From assembly GCF_031326225.1 (NCBI RefSeq), contig NZ_CP133720.1:3534001-3598000 (forward strand): 64,000 nucleotides of DNA, written 5' to 3'. This document shows, one piece after another, positions 8,769 through 16,661 of this stretch (position 1 is the first letter of the stretch; each line of letters begins with the position of its first letter). The stretch is from Undibacterium cyanobacteriorum. GTDB taxonomy: Bacteria; Pseudomonadota; Gammaproteobacteria; Burkholderiales; Burkholderiaceae_D. The notes under the pieces are model-generated. The model ran no database searches and was not told the origin of the DNA. It saw only the letters and a program-made list of their open reading frames with translations. The position numbers and the translations under genes are program-made.

Positions 8769-10087
8769 GATGCACTCGCTGCAGAAGCGGCTGCACTGGC
8801 GCCGTTAGTCTTGCTTTCAGAACTTGAGGCAGCCGACGCTGCGGCAGCCGACGCTGCGGCAGCCGACGCTGCGGCAGCCGCACCCGCTCCTTCAGCACCA
8901 TCTTTCTTACCGCCCTTCTTGCTTTTGCCTTCAGCCGGTTCATCGGCACGTTCTTTGATCGGTACACCCGGTCTCAAATTCTGTTTGCCTTCCAAGACGA
9001 TCTTGGTGCCTTCGTCGATGCCGCTCACCACAGCATCCAATCCAAACGTGTATTTCACGTCGATTTTCTTCTGCGCCGCTTTACCTTCTGCGTCGACCAC
9101 AAACACGCTATTCGAATTGACGCCAATCACAATCGCATCTTGCGGAATCACGATGACATCCTTCAAGGTGACCACACTCAACTCAACATTGGCGAAAGCG
9201 CCTGGCCACAACTTCATCTCTTTGTTATCGAAAACGGCCTTGGCTTTGACAGTACCGGAGGTAGCATCAACCACATTATCGATAAACTGCAATTTGCCTT
9301 TGTATTGTTGCTTCGTATCGGGCAAGCTCGCATACGCCACACTGTCACCACGTTTCAAACTATCGAGTGCATCACTCAGATTTCGTTGCGGTAATGGGAA
9401 GGCAACTGCGATCGGATCCATTTGCGTAATCGTCACCAAAGCTGAACCACTCGTGCTTGGTTGCACCAAACTACCGGGGAAGACATTAATGATGCCGGTA
9501 CGGCCGCTAACTGCCGCGACAATACGCGTATAACCTAAACTGACCTTCGCTGCTGCAACGGCTGCTTTGGCGCCATCGACCACCGACTTTTGTGCTTGGA
9601 CCAAAGTATTGGCCGCATCCACAGCACTCTGTGATTGGAATTTCTTCTCAAAGAGCTCTTTCGCACGGAGCAATTGACGTTGATTCTCTGCCAGCGTCGC
9701 GAGTTCCTTATCGAGTTGTGCTTGTGCTTTGACTAAATTGACCGAATCGGCGCGATTGTCGAGCGTAAACAAGACATCACCAGCGCGCACAAATTGGCCT
9801 TCTTTGATATGTACTTTTTCGATGATGCTGCTGACCTGCGAACGTACATCAACCACGTTGAGCGAGGTCACCACACCGTTCGCTGTTAACTTCACATCGT
9901 AATTACGTTTCTTGGCGACCGTGGTATTCACGAACACGGGTTTGTTTTTCGCATCGGGTTTAGCGCCGAGGGTTTGACCTGCTACGAATTCGGTCGACTC
10001 CCCTTTTTTAGACTTCCAAAAATAGTAGCCGCCGCCGGCAATCACTAACGTGGAAATCACAAGAATAGAAATTTTGCTATTTTTCAT
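8765..10087 (-). CDS. RND efflux periplasmic adaptor (membrane fusion protein) with Ala/Ser-rich tail
   Basis: 440 residues. It links the RND pump to an outer-membrane channel. Residues 7-25 are a hydrophobic N-terminal anchor; there is no lipobox cysteine. A lipoyl/hairpin core follows (SQVSSIIEKVHIKEGQFVRAGD), with a coiled coil about 110-180 and beta-barrel and membrane-proximal domains to about residue 380. From about 390 the protein becomes a Lys/Gly/Glu linker and then an Ala/Ser tail encoded partly by a 15-bp tandem repeat (8830-8880). Such tails are not needed for the fold and probably vary between strains. Upstream partner of the overlapping RND gene. The ATG has only a weak ribosome-binding site. 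Confidence 0.92.
   Translation of the reverse strand: MKNSKISILVISTLVIAGGGYYFWKSKKGESTEFVAGQTLGAKPDAKNKPVFVNTTVAKKRNYDVKLTANGVVTSLNVVDVRSQVSSIIEKVHIKEGQFVRAGDVLFTLDNRADSVNLVKAQAQLDKELATLAENQRQLLRAKELFEKKFQSQSAVDAANTLVQAQKSVVDGAKAAVAAAKVSLGYTRIVAAVSGRTGIINVFPGSLVQPSTSGSALVTITQMDPIAVAFPLPQRNLSDALDSLKRGDSVAYASLPDTKQQYKGKLQFIDNVVDATSGTVKAKAVFDNKEMKLWPGAFANVELSVVTLKDVIVIPQDAIVIGVNSNSVFVVDAEGKAAQKKIDVKYTFGLDAVVSGIDEGTKIVLEGKQNLRPGVPIKERADEPAEGKSKKGGKKDGAEGAGAAAAASAAAASAAAASAASSSESKTNGASAAASAASAS
8830..8880. repeat. 15-bp tandem repeat, 3.4 copies, within the adaptor gene
   Basis: The unit cagccgacgctgcgg repeats exactly at 8830, 8845 and 8860, plus six bases of a fourth copy. On the coding (minus) strand each unit encodes five residues of the pattern Ala-Ala-Ala-Ser-Ala. 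Because 15 is divisible by three, gain or loss of units changes tail length without a frameshift. Confidence 0.95.
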
Positions 10088-10421
10088 TGGTCGGACAGAC
10101 TAAATGTCTTGTTAGGATAGTTAATGGCTCTGCGAGACAAGGCGCAACTCATTGCAACTGCCAATGATTAGCCAATGATTGGCTGATGAGAAGCCAAACC
10201 TGCAATTTGAATCATGCAAGCTCTTTCTTAGACAGTTGAACACAAGAAAGTTCGCACTAGTACAAAATTTACCGAGTCAGTGCGAATCCCTGCGATAGAC
10301 TTACGACAGACTTGCGACTCACTTTCAAATCTACGGTTAGCTTCGCTTGCGTTCGAGCACGCCAATCAAAGCGCTGGGCTAAAACATTTGCCTTGCAGAA
10401 AACATCATCTTAACAAAGAAA
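10088..10421. other. Intergenic region upstream of the efflux operon with a short palindrome
   Basis: No gene is visible between the adaptor start and the secF terminator. At 10170-10184 there is a perfect palindrome agccaa-tga-ttggct, and its left half, gccaatgatt, also occurs just before it as part of a direct repeat (10160-10180). It lies about 85 bases upstream of the adaptor start codon, a plausible position for a repressor operator (inference only). No regulator gene adjoins the pump. Confidence 0.35.
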
Positions 10422-10443
10422 AAGCCAGCACTCAGGCTGGCTT
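10422..10443 (-). terminator. Terminator of the secDF operon
   Basis: 8-bp stem aagccagc/gctggctt (10422-10429 with 10436-10443) with a 6-base loop. Read on the minus strand, the direction of secF, the stem is followed by TTTCTTTGTTA directly after its own TT end. It lies about 110 bases after the secF stop. Confidence 0.8.
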
Positions 10444-10554
10444 CTCTTGTTTATACTTTTTGTTACTAAACTGCTGCATTAAAGGCAGCTATTCGCCACC
10501 TTTTTCCTGCATCGTTCAATCTATCAAAGTCTGGTCATGAAATATTGATAAAGT

Positions 10555-11532
10555 TTAGACAACCGCTCCATCAGTTTCATCTTTCTCTTTGACTGGCTTA
10601 ATCAAATCTTCACGCTTAACGCCCAACCACATCGCGATCGCAGCTGCCACGAACACGGAAGAGTAGATACCAAACAAAATACCGATCGTCAAAGCAATCG
10701 CGAAGCCATGCAAGGTCGGACCACCGAACAAGAGCATCGACAACACCATCATCTGAGTACAACCGTGGGTAATCACAGTACGAGAGATCGTGCTAGTAAT
10801 CGCATTATCGATGACCTCCGTCACGGACGCCTTACGCAGTTTCAAGAAGTTTTCGCGGATACGATCAAAAATAACCACCGATTCATTGACCGAGTAACCC
10901 AAGACAGCCAGCACCGCAGCTAACACAGCAAGATCAAATTCCCAACCAAAGAAGGCGAAGAAACCCAGAATAATCACCACGTCATGCAAGTTCGCGATAA
11001 TTGCTGAAACCGCATATTTCCACTCAAAGCGAATCGCCAGATAGGCCATTACACCGACGATCACGAATAAGAGCGCCATCACACCATCATGCGCCAATTC
11101 GTCACCGACTTGAGCACCCACTGCAGCAGTTCTTTGTTTTACAACGTCTGGATCGACCGCTTGCAATGCCGCAAATACTTTGTCATTTTGCGCGGTAACC
11201 AAATCATTCATTTGCTTTTCCGTCAGCTTCGGTGCGCCCGCTGGTTGCTTCGGTAATGGCATACGAATCACGACATCTTGTGCACGACCAAAAGTTTGCG
11301 TAGTCACGCCTTCCAAACCGAGTGCAGACACGGTCGCACGAATTTTGTCGGTATCAGCTGGCTTGCTGTAGCTGACTTCCATAGTGGTACCACCGGTAAA
11401 TTCCACCGACAAATGCAATCCACGTGTCAATAAGAAAAATACCGCGGCAACGAAAGTCAGAGCAGATATGACATTGAAGATCAGCGCATGGCGCATGAAC
11501 GGGATGTCTTTTTTAATTCGGAATAATTCCAT
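10555..11532 (-). CDS. secF: Protein translocase subunit SecF
   Basis: 325 residues, normal length. SecF pairs with SecD in the inner membrane and uses the proton gradient to help proteins leave the SecYEG channel on the periplasmic side. There are six predicted membrane segments and a first periplasmic loop (residues 40-140). The conserved motif GGTTMEVSY lies after TM1, and the VNESVVIFDRIREN motif typical of SecF lies near TM4/5. The ATG is preceded by TTAGGATT (AGGA). It lies 56 bases after secD and is closed by the terminator at 10422-10443. Confidence 0.97.
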   Translation of the reverse strand: MELFRIKKDIPFMRHALIFNVISALTFVAAVFFLLTRGLHLSVEFTGGTTMEVSYSKPADTDKIRATVSALGLEGVTTQTFGRAQDVVIRMPLPKQPAGAPKLTEKQMNDLVTAQNDKVFAALQAVDPDVVKQRTAAVGAQVGDELAHDGVMALLFVIVGVMAYLAIRFEWKYAVSAIIANLHDVVIILGFFAFFGWEFDLAVLAAVLAVLGYSVNESVVIFDRIRENFLKLRKASVTEVIDNAITSTISRTVITHGCTQMMVLSMLLFGGPTLHGFAIALTIGILFGIYSSVFVAAAIAMWLGVKREDLIKPVKEKDETDGAVV

Positions 11533-11588
11533 GTTGAATCCTAATTTCTATTAATTTGAATCGAGTACAAAGTTCTACTGCAGCGCCA

Positions 11589-13472
11589 TTAAGGTTTTGC
11601 AGGATCTTCACTCGGCTTCCAAATTTGACCAATCGAGACCGTTGTCAATTTCTTCTGACGTCCGTACCACAAATTCACCACGCCACGAGAAACGAACACG
11701 GCGGAGAAAATCGAAGTCAAAATACCCAAGCAGTGCACGATCGCGAAAGCTTTAATTGGACCGGAACCGAAAGCCCACAAAGCCAAACCAACGATCAAGG
11801 TCGTCACGTTCGAGTCAAGAATAGTGGCCCATGCGCGATCAAAACCTTGCAAGATCGCGTGCTGCGGCGTCGCCCCGGCTCGAAGCTCTTCTCGAATCCG
11901 TTCATTAATCAAGACGTTGGCGTCAATCGCCATACCGAGTGCCAATGCAATCGCGGCCATACCCGGCAAAGTCAAGGTCGCTTGCAAGGTCGACAAAATA
12001 CCGACCAACAAGAGCAAGTTCATCGCTAAGGCAGTGACGCTGAAGAAGCCAAACATCATGTAGTAGATGATCATGAACACCGCAATCGCGGCGAAACCAT
12101 ACATCGTCGAGTGAATCCCTTTGCGGATATTTTCTTTACCCAATTGTGGACCAATTGTACGTTCTTCGATCACTTCCATTGGTGCCGCGAGTGCACCCGA
12201 GCGCAGCAAGAGTGCCAACTCGGCAGAATTTTGACCAGTGCCCATGCCGGTAATACGGAAGTCCGCACCCAGTTGTTGCTGAATCGTTGCGACAGTCAAC
12301 AACTCGCCTTTACCTTTTTCAAACAAGACGATGGCCATGCGCTTACCAACATTAGAACGTGTGCCTTCGCGCATTTTTGTGCCGCCAAGACTGTTCAAGC
12401 TGACGCTCACTGCCGGCTGTTGATTTTCGTCCAAGGTCGCCGCTGCTCCAGTGATGGCGTCACCTGTCACGACCGGATCTTTGTACAGCACCGCTGGTCC
12501 ACCTCGACCAACTTTAAACAATTCAGAACCAAAAGGAATCGTAGTCGAATCATCGATCGGACCAATCACCGTTTCATCAACCAAACGCACCTCCAAAGTT
12601 GCGGTGCGGCCAATGATTGATTTCGCCTGTGCGACATCCTGTACACCTGGCAATTGCACGACAATGCGATCTGGGCCTTGCTGTTGAATCAAAGGTTCTG
12701 TCACACCAATACCAGCGATACGCTTGGATAAAGCTTCGATGTTTTGCTTCACGCCTTCGTTCTGCAAATTCAATAACGCTTCTGGTTTGATCGATAATTG
12801 CAGAGCGATTTCTGCATCTGCTGTTGTGGCGGGTGTCTCAACCACGGCGGCTTCCGGGAACTGACGAATCAACAATTCACGCGCGCGAACGCGTGTTTCT
12901 ACATCACGGAATTTCACTGTAATGTTAGTTGAATCACGTGAGATACCTGCGTGCTTGATTTCTTTGTCTTTGAGAATCGTGCGAATCGAGTTTTGTGTCG
13001 CCGCGAGTTTATTCTTGAGGAGCGTGTCAGTATCGACCTTCAACAAGAAGTGTGCACCGCCTTGCAAGTCCAAGCCCAAAACCATAGGCAAGGCATGCAA
13101 ACTCTGCATCCATTTTGGTGTGTTCGGTACCTTACTAAACGAAACCGTGTAAATTGGATCGTTTTGATCGACGTTCAAGCCTTGTTCCAAAATCGCTTTT
13201 GCTTTGAACTGCGTATCCGTATCAGCAAAACGCGTACGAATCACGCTCTGCGTACCACTATAGTCAAACGCGGTGCCGGTACTAGTGATGCCTGCTTGCT
13301 TCAATACGGCTTCCACTTTAGGAACCAAATCACTATCGACCTTGACAGTAGCTTTGCCACTGTTGATCTGTAAGGCTGGCGATTCACCTAAAAAATTTGG
13401 AAGTGTATAGAGCACGCCAAACACTAAGGTGACTAGAATGACGATGTACTTCCAGAGAGGATAACGATTCAT
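11589..13472 (-). CDS. secD: Protein translocase subunit SecD
   Basis: 627 residues, close to the E. coli length. The N-terminal MNRYPLWKYIVILVTLVFG is TM1. The P1 periplasmic head follows, then LGLDLQGGAHFLLKVD, the SecD hallmark around residue 130. The C-terminal membrane domain carries GMAIDANVLINERIREEL. It works with SecF and YajC in the translocon accessory complex. The ATG lies in a purine-rich leader, 61 bases after the yajC stop. A GC-rich hairpin followed by a T-rich stretch occupies that gap (13505-13519). Confidence 0.97.
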   Translation of the reverse strand: MNRYPLWKYIVILVTLVFGVLYTLPNFLGESPALQINSGKATVKVDSDLVPKVEAVLKQAGITSTGTAFDYSGTQSVIRTRFADTDTQFKAKAILEQGLNVDQNDPIYTVSFSKVPNTPKWMQSLHALPMVLGLDLQGGAHFLLKVDTDTLLKNKLAATQNSIRTILKDKEIKHAGISRDSTNITVKFRDVETRVRARELLIRQFPEAAVVETPATTADAEIALQLSIKPEALLNLQNEGVKQNIEALSKRIAGIGVTEPLIQQQGPDRIVVQLPGVQDVAQAKSIIGRTATLEVRLVDETVIGPIDDSTTIPFGSELFKVGRGGPAVLYKDPVVTGDAITGAAATLDENQQPAVSVSLNSLGGTKMREGTRSNVGKRMAIVLFEKGKGELLTVATIQQQLGADFRITGMGTGQNSAELALLLRSGALAAPMEVIEERTIGPQLGKENIRKGIHSTMYGFAAIAVFMIIYYMMFGFFSVTALAMNLLLLVGILSTLQATLTLPGMAAIALALGMAIDANVLINERIREELRAGATPQHAILQGFDRAWATILDSNVTTLIVGLALWAFGSGPIKAFAIVHCLGILTSIFSAVFVSRGVVNLWYGRQKKLTTVSIGQIWKPSEDPAKP

Positions 13473-13504
13473 AGCGAAATCAAAAAAGAAAAACGAATAA
13501 ATAA

Positions 13505-13519
13505 GGGCGCAACGCGCCC
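13505..13519 (-). promoter_or_regulatory. Intra-operon hairpin between yajC and secD
   Basis: Perfect stem gggcgc-aac-gcgccc. On the minus strand it is followed by TTATTTATTCGTTTTTC, which is T-rich but interrupted. This looks like a weak or conditional terminator that would lower secD and secF relative to queA-tgt-yajC. Attenuation is an inference. Confidence 0.45.
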
Positions 13520-13533
13520 CTACGGTCTACAAA

Positions 13534-13857
13534 TTAAATCGACTTGATCGTGTCTTTCGGCAGCAAAGTCGTGACTGCGCTTTTTTGTACATGCAGTTCG
13601 TTACCGTTACTAATTTCCAAAGTCACAAAAGCATCACTGACTTTCTTGACCTTACCAACGACACCGCCAGCAGTTACCACTTCATCACCTTTGGCCAAGG
13701 CATCGATCATGGCTTTTTGCTCTTTTTGGCGCTTCATTTGTGGACGGATCATGACGAAGTACAGCACCACGAACATCAACAACAATGGCAAAAAGCTCAT
13801 TAAAGAGGATTCAGGTGCGGCGCCAGCGGCTTGTGCATAAGCATTAGAAATAAACAC
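13534..13857 (-). CDS. yajC: Sec translocase accessory protein YajC
   Basis: 107 residues from the GTG at 13857. A GGAG lies seven bases in front of this GTG, while the upstream TTG at 13863 sits almost on top of that GGAG, so GTG is preferred. There is one membrane segment (about SFLPLLLMFVVLYFVM) followed by the family signature IRPQMKRQKEQKAM and a small cytoplasmic domain with GDEVVTAGGVVGKV. It associates with SecDF and YidC. Positioned between tgt and secD as in most proteobacteria. Confidence 0.95.
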   Translation of the reverse strand: MFISNAYAQAAGAAPESSLMSFLPLLLMFVVLYFVMIRPQMKRQKEQKAMIDALAKGDEVVTAGGVVGKVKKVSDAFVTLEISNGNELHVQKSAVTTLLPKDTIKSI

Positions 13858-14047
13858 AATCAAACTCCATTTAAATTATTTTGAAATCAAGGATTTGGCG
13901 CATGTGAGGCCCAGAATCCAAAATTAAAGGCCAAAAGACCAAAACGCGACAACAAAGCGCGACATTCTAGCACTTGGCCGTCGCAATACACGGAATATAG
14001 TCATTTACACATCAAAACTCGTGCAAATACTGTTACCAAAGAAACTT

Positions 14048-15181
14048 TTATACGCCTCGGGCGCGATCCGCCTTAAATTCCGCCACAAATTGCGGGAAAC
14101 GATCCTCATCCAGCGACAAGCGAATTTGCCGCATCAACTCGAGGTAATAATGCAAGTTGTGGATGGTATTGAGACGCGCACCGAGAATTTCACCGGTGCG
14201 ATGCAAATGATGCAAGTAAGCACGCGAAAAGTTTTTACAGGCGTAGCAAGTACAAGTCTCATCGAGAGGTGCTTTATCGTCTTTGTAGCGCGCGTTCTTG
14301 ATTTTGACATCGCCAAAGCGGGTGAAAATCCAGCCATTGCGTGCATTCCGGGTCGGCATCACGCAATCGAACATATCGATGCCGTTTGCCACACCCGCCA
14401 CCAGATCTTCTGGTGTACCAACGCCCATCAAGTAATGTGGCTTGTTTTCGGGCAGTTTAGGACCGACATGCGACAAGATGCGCAACATGTCTTCTTTCGG
14501 TTCGCCGACTGACAATCCACCAATCGCCATCCCGTCGAAACCCATCTCGTTCAAAGCTGCTAAGGATTCATCGCGCAGGTTTTCAAACATGCCACCTTGC
14601 ACGATACCAAACAAGGCATTGGGATTTTCGCCGCCTTTGAATTCATTCATCGAGCGTTGTGCCCAACGCAAAGACATGCGCATCGACTTTCCGGCTTCTT
14701 CGCTCGTCGCTGGTCGTCCATCGATTTCATAAGGTGTGCACTCATCGAACTGCATCACGATATCGGAATTCAAAGTGCGCTGGATTTGCATGGAAATTTC
14801 AGGCGACAAGAACAAGCGTTCGCCACTGATGGGTGAGGCAAATTTCACGCCCTCTTCCGTAATCTTGCGCATGGCGCCGAGCGAAAACACTTGGAAGCCG
14901 CCGGAATCGGTCAAGATCGGCTTATCCCAGCCCATAAAATCATGCAAGCCACCGAACTTGCCAATCACATCCAAACCTGGACGCAACCACAAGTGGAAGG
15001 TATTACCCAAGATGATGTGGGCATCAATCTCTTTGAGTTCGAGCGGGGACATGGCTTTGACCGAACCATAGGTACCGACCGGCATAAAAATCGGCGTTTC
15101 GATCACACCATGATTCACTGTCACACGTCCACGACGTGCTGCAGTAGTTTTATCTTTTTTAATTAATTCAAATTGCAGCAT
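14048..15181 (-). CDS. tgt: Queuine tRNA-ribosyltransferase (tRNA-guanine transglycosylase)
   Basis: 377 residues, normal length. It exchanges guanine 34 of GUN-anticodon tRNAs for preQ1 in queuosine synthesis. Visible are GNTFHLWLRPG, the substrate-binding DSGGFQVFSL, FDCVMPTRNARNG with the catalytic aspartate, and the zinc site CTCYAC followed by the HH pair in the C-terminal region. The start is an ATG with a poor ribosome-binding site. It lies between queA and yajC, the standard order for the pathway and Sec operon. A repeat element separates it from queA. Confidence 0.98.
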   Translation of the reverse strand: MLQFELIKKDKTTAARRGRVTVNHGVIETPIFMPVGTYGSVKAMSPLELKEIDAHIILGNTFHLWLRPGLDVIGKFGGLHDFMGWDKPILTDSGGFQVFSLGAMRKITEEGVKFASPISGERLFLSPEISMQIQRTLNSDIVMQFDECTPYEIDGRPATSEEAGKSMRMSLRWAQRSMNEFKGGENPNALFGIVQGGMFENLRDESLAALNEMGFDGMAIGGLSVGEPKEDMLRILSHVGPKLPENKPHYLMGVGTPEDLVAGVANGIDMFDCVMPTRNARNGWIFTRFGDVKIKNARYKDDKAPLDETCTCYACKNFSRAYLHHLHRTGEILGARLNTIHNLHYYLELMRQIRLSLDEDRFPQFVAEFKADRARGV

Positions 15182-15236
15182 AGGATTTACCGACCTAAAG
15201 AAAATAAAAAATATTGGAAGACTTCTTAAGACCCTT

Positions 15237-15327
15237 CAACGCCGAGACGCAGAGGCGCAGAGAAGAACGAGAACAGAGAAAACCTCTCCTTTAAGTTTTT
15301 ACTCCGCGTCTCGTCGCCTCCACGTTG
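15237..15327. repeat. Mini inverted-repeat element between queA and tgt
   Basis: About 28-base imperfect terminal inverted repeats, rich in GAG and CGC steps, face each other. The left arm starts caacgccgagacgcagaggc at 15237. The right arm, read in reverse complement from 15327, starts caacgtggaggcgacgagac. About 35 bases of AT-richer sequence lie between them. There is no open frame, so it is a non-coding element of MITE or palindromic-repeat type. The arms resemble the cgcagaggcgcagaga motifs scattered in many environmental bacterial genomes (recollection, not checked). Confidence 0.5.
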
Positions 15328-15372
15328 TGCGATTAAGGGGTTTTCATCTTCGCCAACAAACGCGTGAAATAT

Positions 15373-16407
15373 TCAGCCTGACTTATTCGTCAACAGCATC
15401 GCATCCCCATAACTAAAGAAACGATATTTTTGCGCAATCGCATGGGCGTAGGCTTCACGTATCGCATCATAGCCTGCGAATGCAGAAACCAACATCATCA
15501 GGGTCGACTTCGGCAAGTGGAAATTCGTGACCAAGCGATCGACCGTTTTAAACACATAGCCCGGCGTGATGAACAAACGTGTATCACCACTGCCCGCCTG
15601 CAATTGACCGGTCTGCGACGCGGATTCAATTGCACGCATACTGGTCGTACCCACACAAATCACATCTTTACCTGCGGCTTTGGCGGCTCGCACTGCGGCC
15701 ACGGTCTCTTCTGGCACGGTATACCATTCACTGTGCATATCGTGTTTGCTGAGATCTTCGGTACGCACGGGTTGGAAAGTACCCGCCCCCACATGCAAGG
15801 TAACGAAAGCCAAGTTGATCCCTTTGGCCTTGCAACGCTCTAACAAGGCTTGATCAAAATGCAAACCCGCTGTTGGTGCCGCCACGGCGCCAGGAACGCG
15901 TGAATACACGGTTTGGTAGCGCTGCTCATCAAAGTCATCCGCTTCGTGATTGATGTACGGTGGCAAAGGTAAACGACCATATTTTTCGATCAATTCGAAT
16001 ACATCACCCGGGAAGTGCAAAGTAAAGAACTCGCCGGCCCGTTCACCAACGGTGACCTCAAAGGCATCGGCGAGACGAATCTTGCTGCCCGCCAGTGGGG
16101 ATTTCGAAGCACGCAATTGCACATGCACGATATGCTCATCATCGGTGTTTTTGACGACACGTTCGACCAACATCTCGACTTTGCCGCCCGTCGCTTTGGC
16201 ACCGAAAAAACGCGCTTTCAAGACGCGCGTATCGTTAAACACCAGCAAATCACCCGCATTGAGCTGATCGATGATATCGACGAATTGACGGTCGACCGGA
16301 CCAGCATCAGTCACGTGCAAGAGCCGCGAAGCAGTGCGTTCGGGTAATGCCGTTTGAGCGATTAACTCGGGTGGCAAATCAAAATCAAAATCACTTAAAG
16401 AGTACAT
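15373..16407 (-). CDS. queA: S-adenosylmethionine:tRNA ribosyltransferase-isomerase
   Basis: 344 residues from the ATG at 16407, which gives the family N-terminus MYSLSDFDFDLPPELIAQ. An in-frame ATG at 16431 would add eight residues not typical of QueA. The enzyme transfers the ribosyl part of SAM to preQ1-tRNA to form epoxyqueuosine. Conserved parts include FNDTRVLKARFFG, the SRVPGAVAAPTAGLHF segment, VTLHVGAGTFQPV and NFHLPKSTLMMLV. First gene of the queA-tgt-yajC-secD-secF operon, divergent from recG. Confidence 0.97.
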   Translation of the reverse strand: MYSLSDFDFDLPPELIAQTALPERTASRLLHVTDAGPVDRQFVDIIDQLNAGDLLVFNDTRVLKARFFGAKATGGKVEMLVERVVKNTDDEHIVHVQLRASKSPLAGSKIRLADAFEVTVGERAGEFFTLHFPGDVFELIEKYGRLPLPPYINHEADDFDEQRYQTVYSRVPGAVAAPTAGLHFDQALLERCKAKGINLAFVTLHVGAGTFQPVRTEDLSKHDMHSEWYTVPEETVAAVRAAKAAGKDVICVGTTSMRAIESASQTGQLQAGSGDTRLFITPGYVFKTVDRLVTNFHLPKSTLMMLVSAFAGYDAIREAYAHAIAQKYRFFSYGDAMLLTNKSG

Positions 16408-16602
16408 AGACTTTACAAAACAAAGTAACAACTAATGAATGAGCGATGCAGGTGATATCGAGGTAGCTTCTCACCCACCTCATCCAAGCAATCTGGCACA
16501 CTCGTGAAACTGCAAAACACGAAATCTGCGCTGCAATTAACGATAAACCGACTACAAGCTGCCACCGAGCCAACACAAAGCGAGCAGTTTATGCGATAAA
16601 AC

Positions 16603-16632
16603 TTGACAACACTGTACAAAAAACCAGTAGAA
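16603..16632 (+). promoter_or_regulatory. recG: Sigma-70 promoter of recG
   Basis: Consensus -35 TTGACA at 16603-16608 and -10 TAGAAT at 16627-16632, spaced by 18 bases. Transcription would start about 22 bases before the recG ATG. No Shine-Dalgarno sequence is visible in that very short leader. Confidence 0.75.
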
Positions 16633-16661
16633 TCGCGCAAAATAACCCAACATTTTACCCT

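Noticed and set aside
8821..8880. Short tandem repeats as a possible CRISPR array
   Set aside because: Units are directly abutting, without spacers, and code for an Ala/Ser tail.
8811..9533. 240-residue plus-strand open frame opposite the efflux adaptor gene
   Set aside because: It is an antisense shadow of a well-supported gene. Its Ala-rich start comes only from the 15-bp repeat, and it has no family motif or ribosome-binding site.
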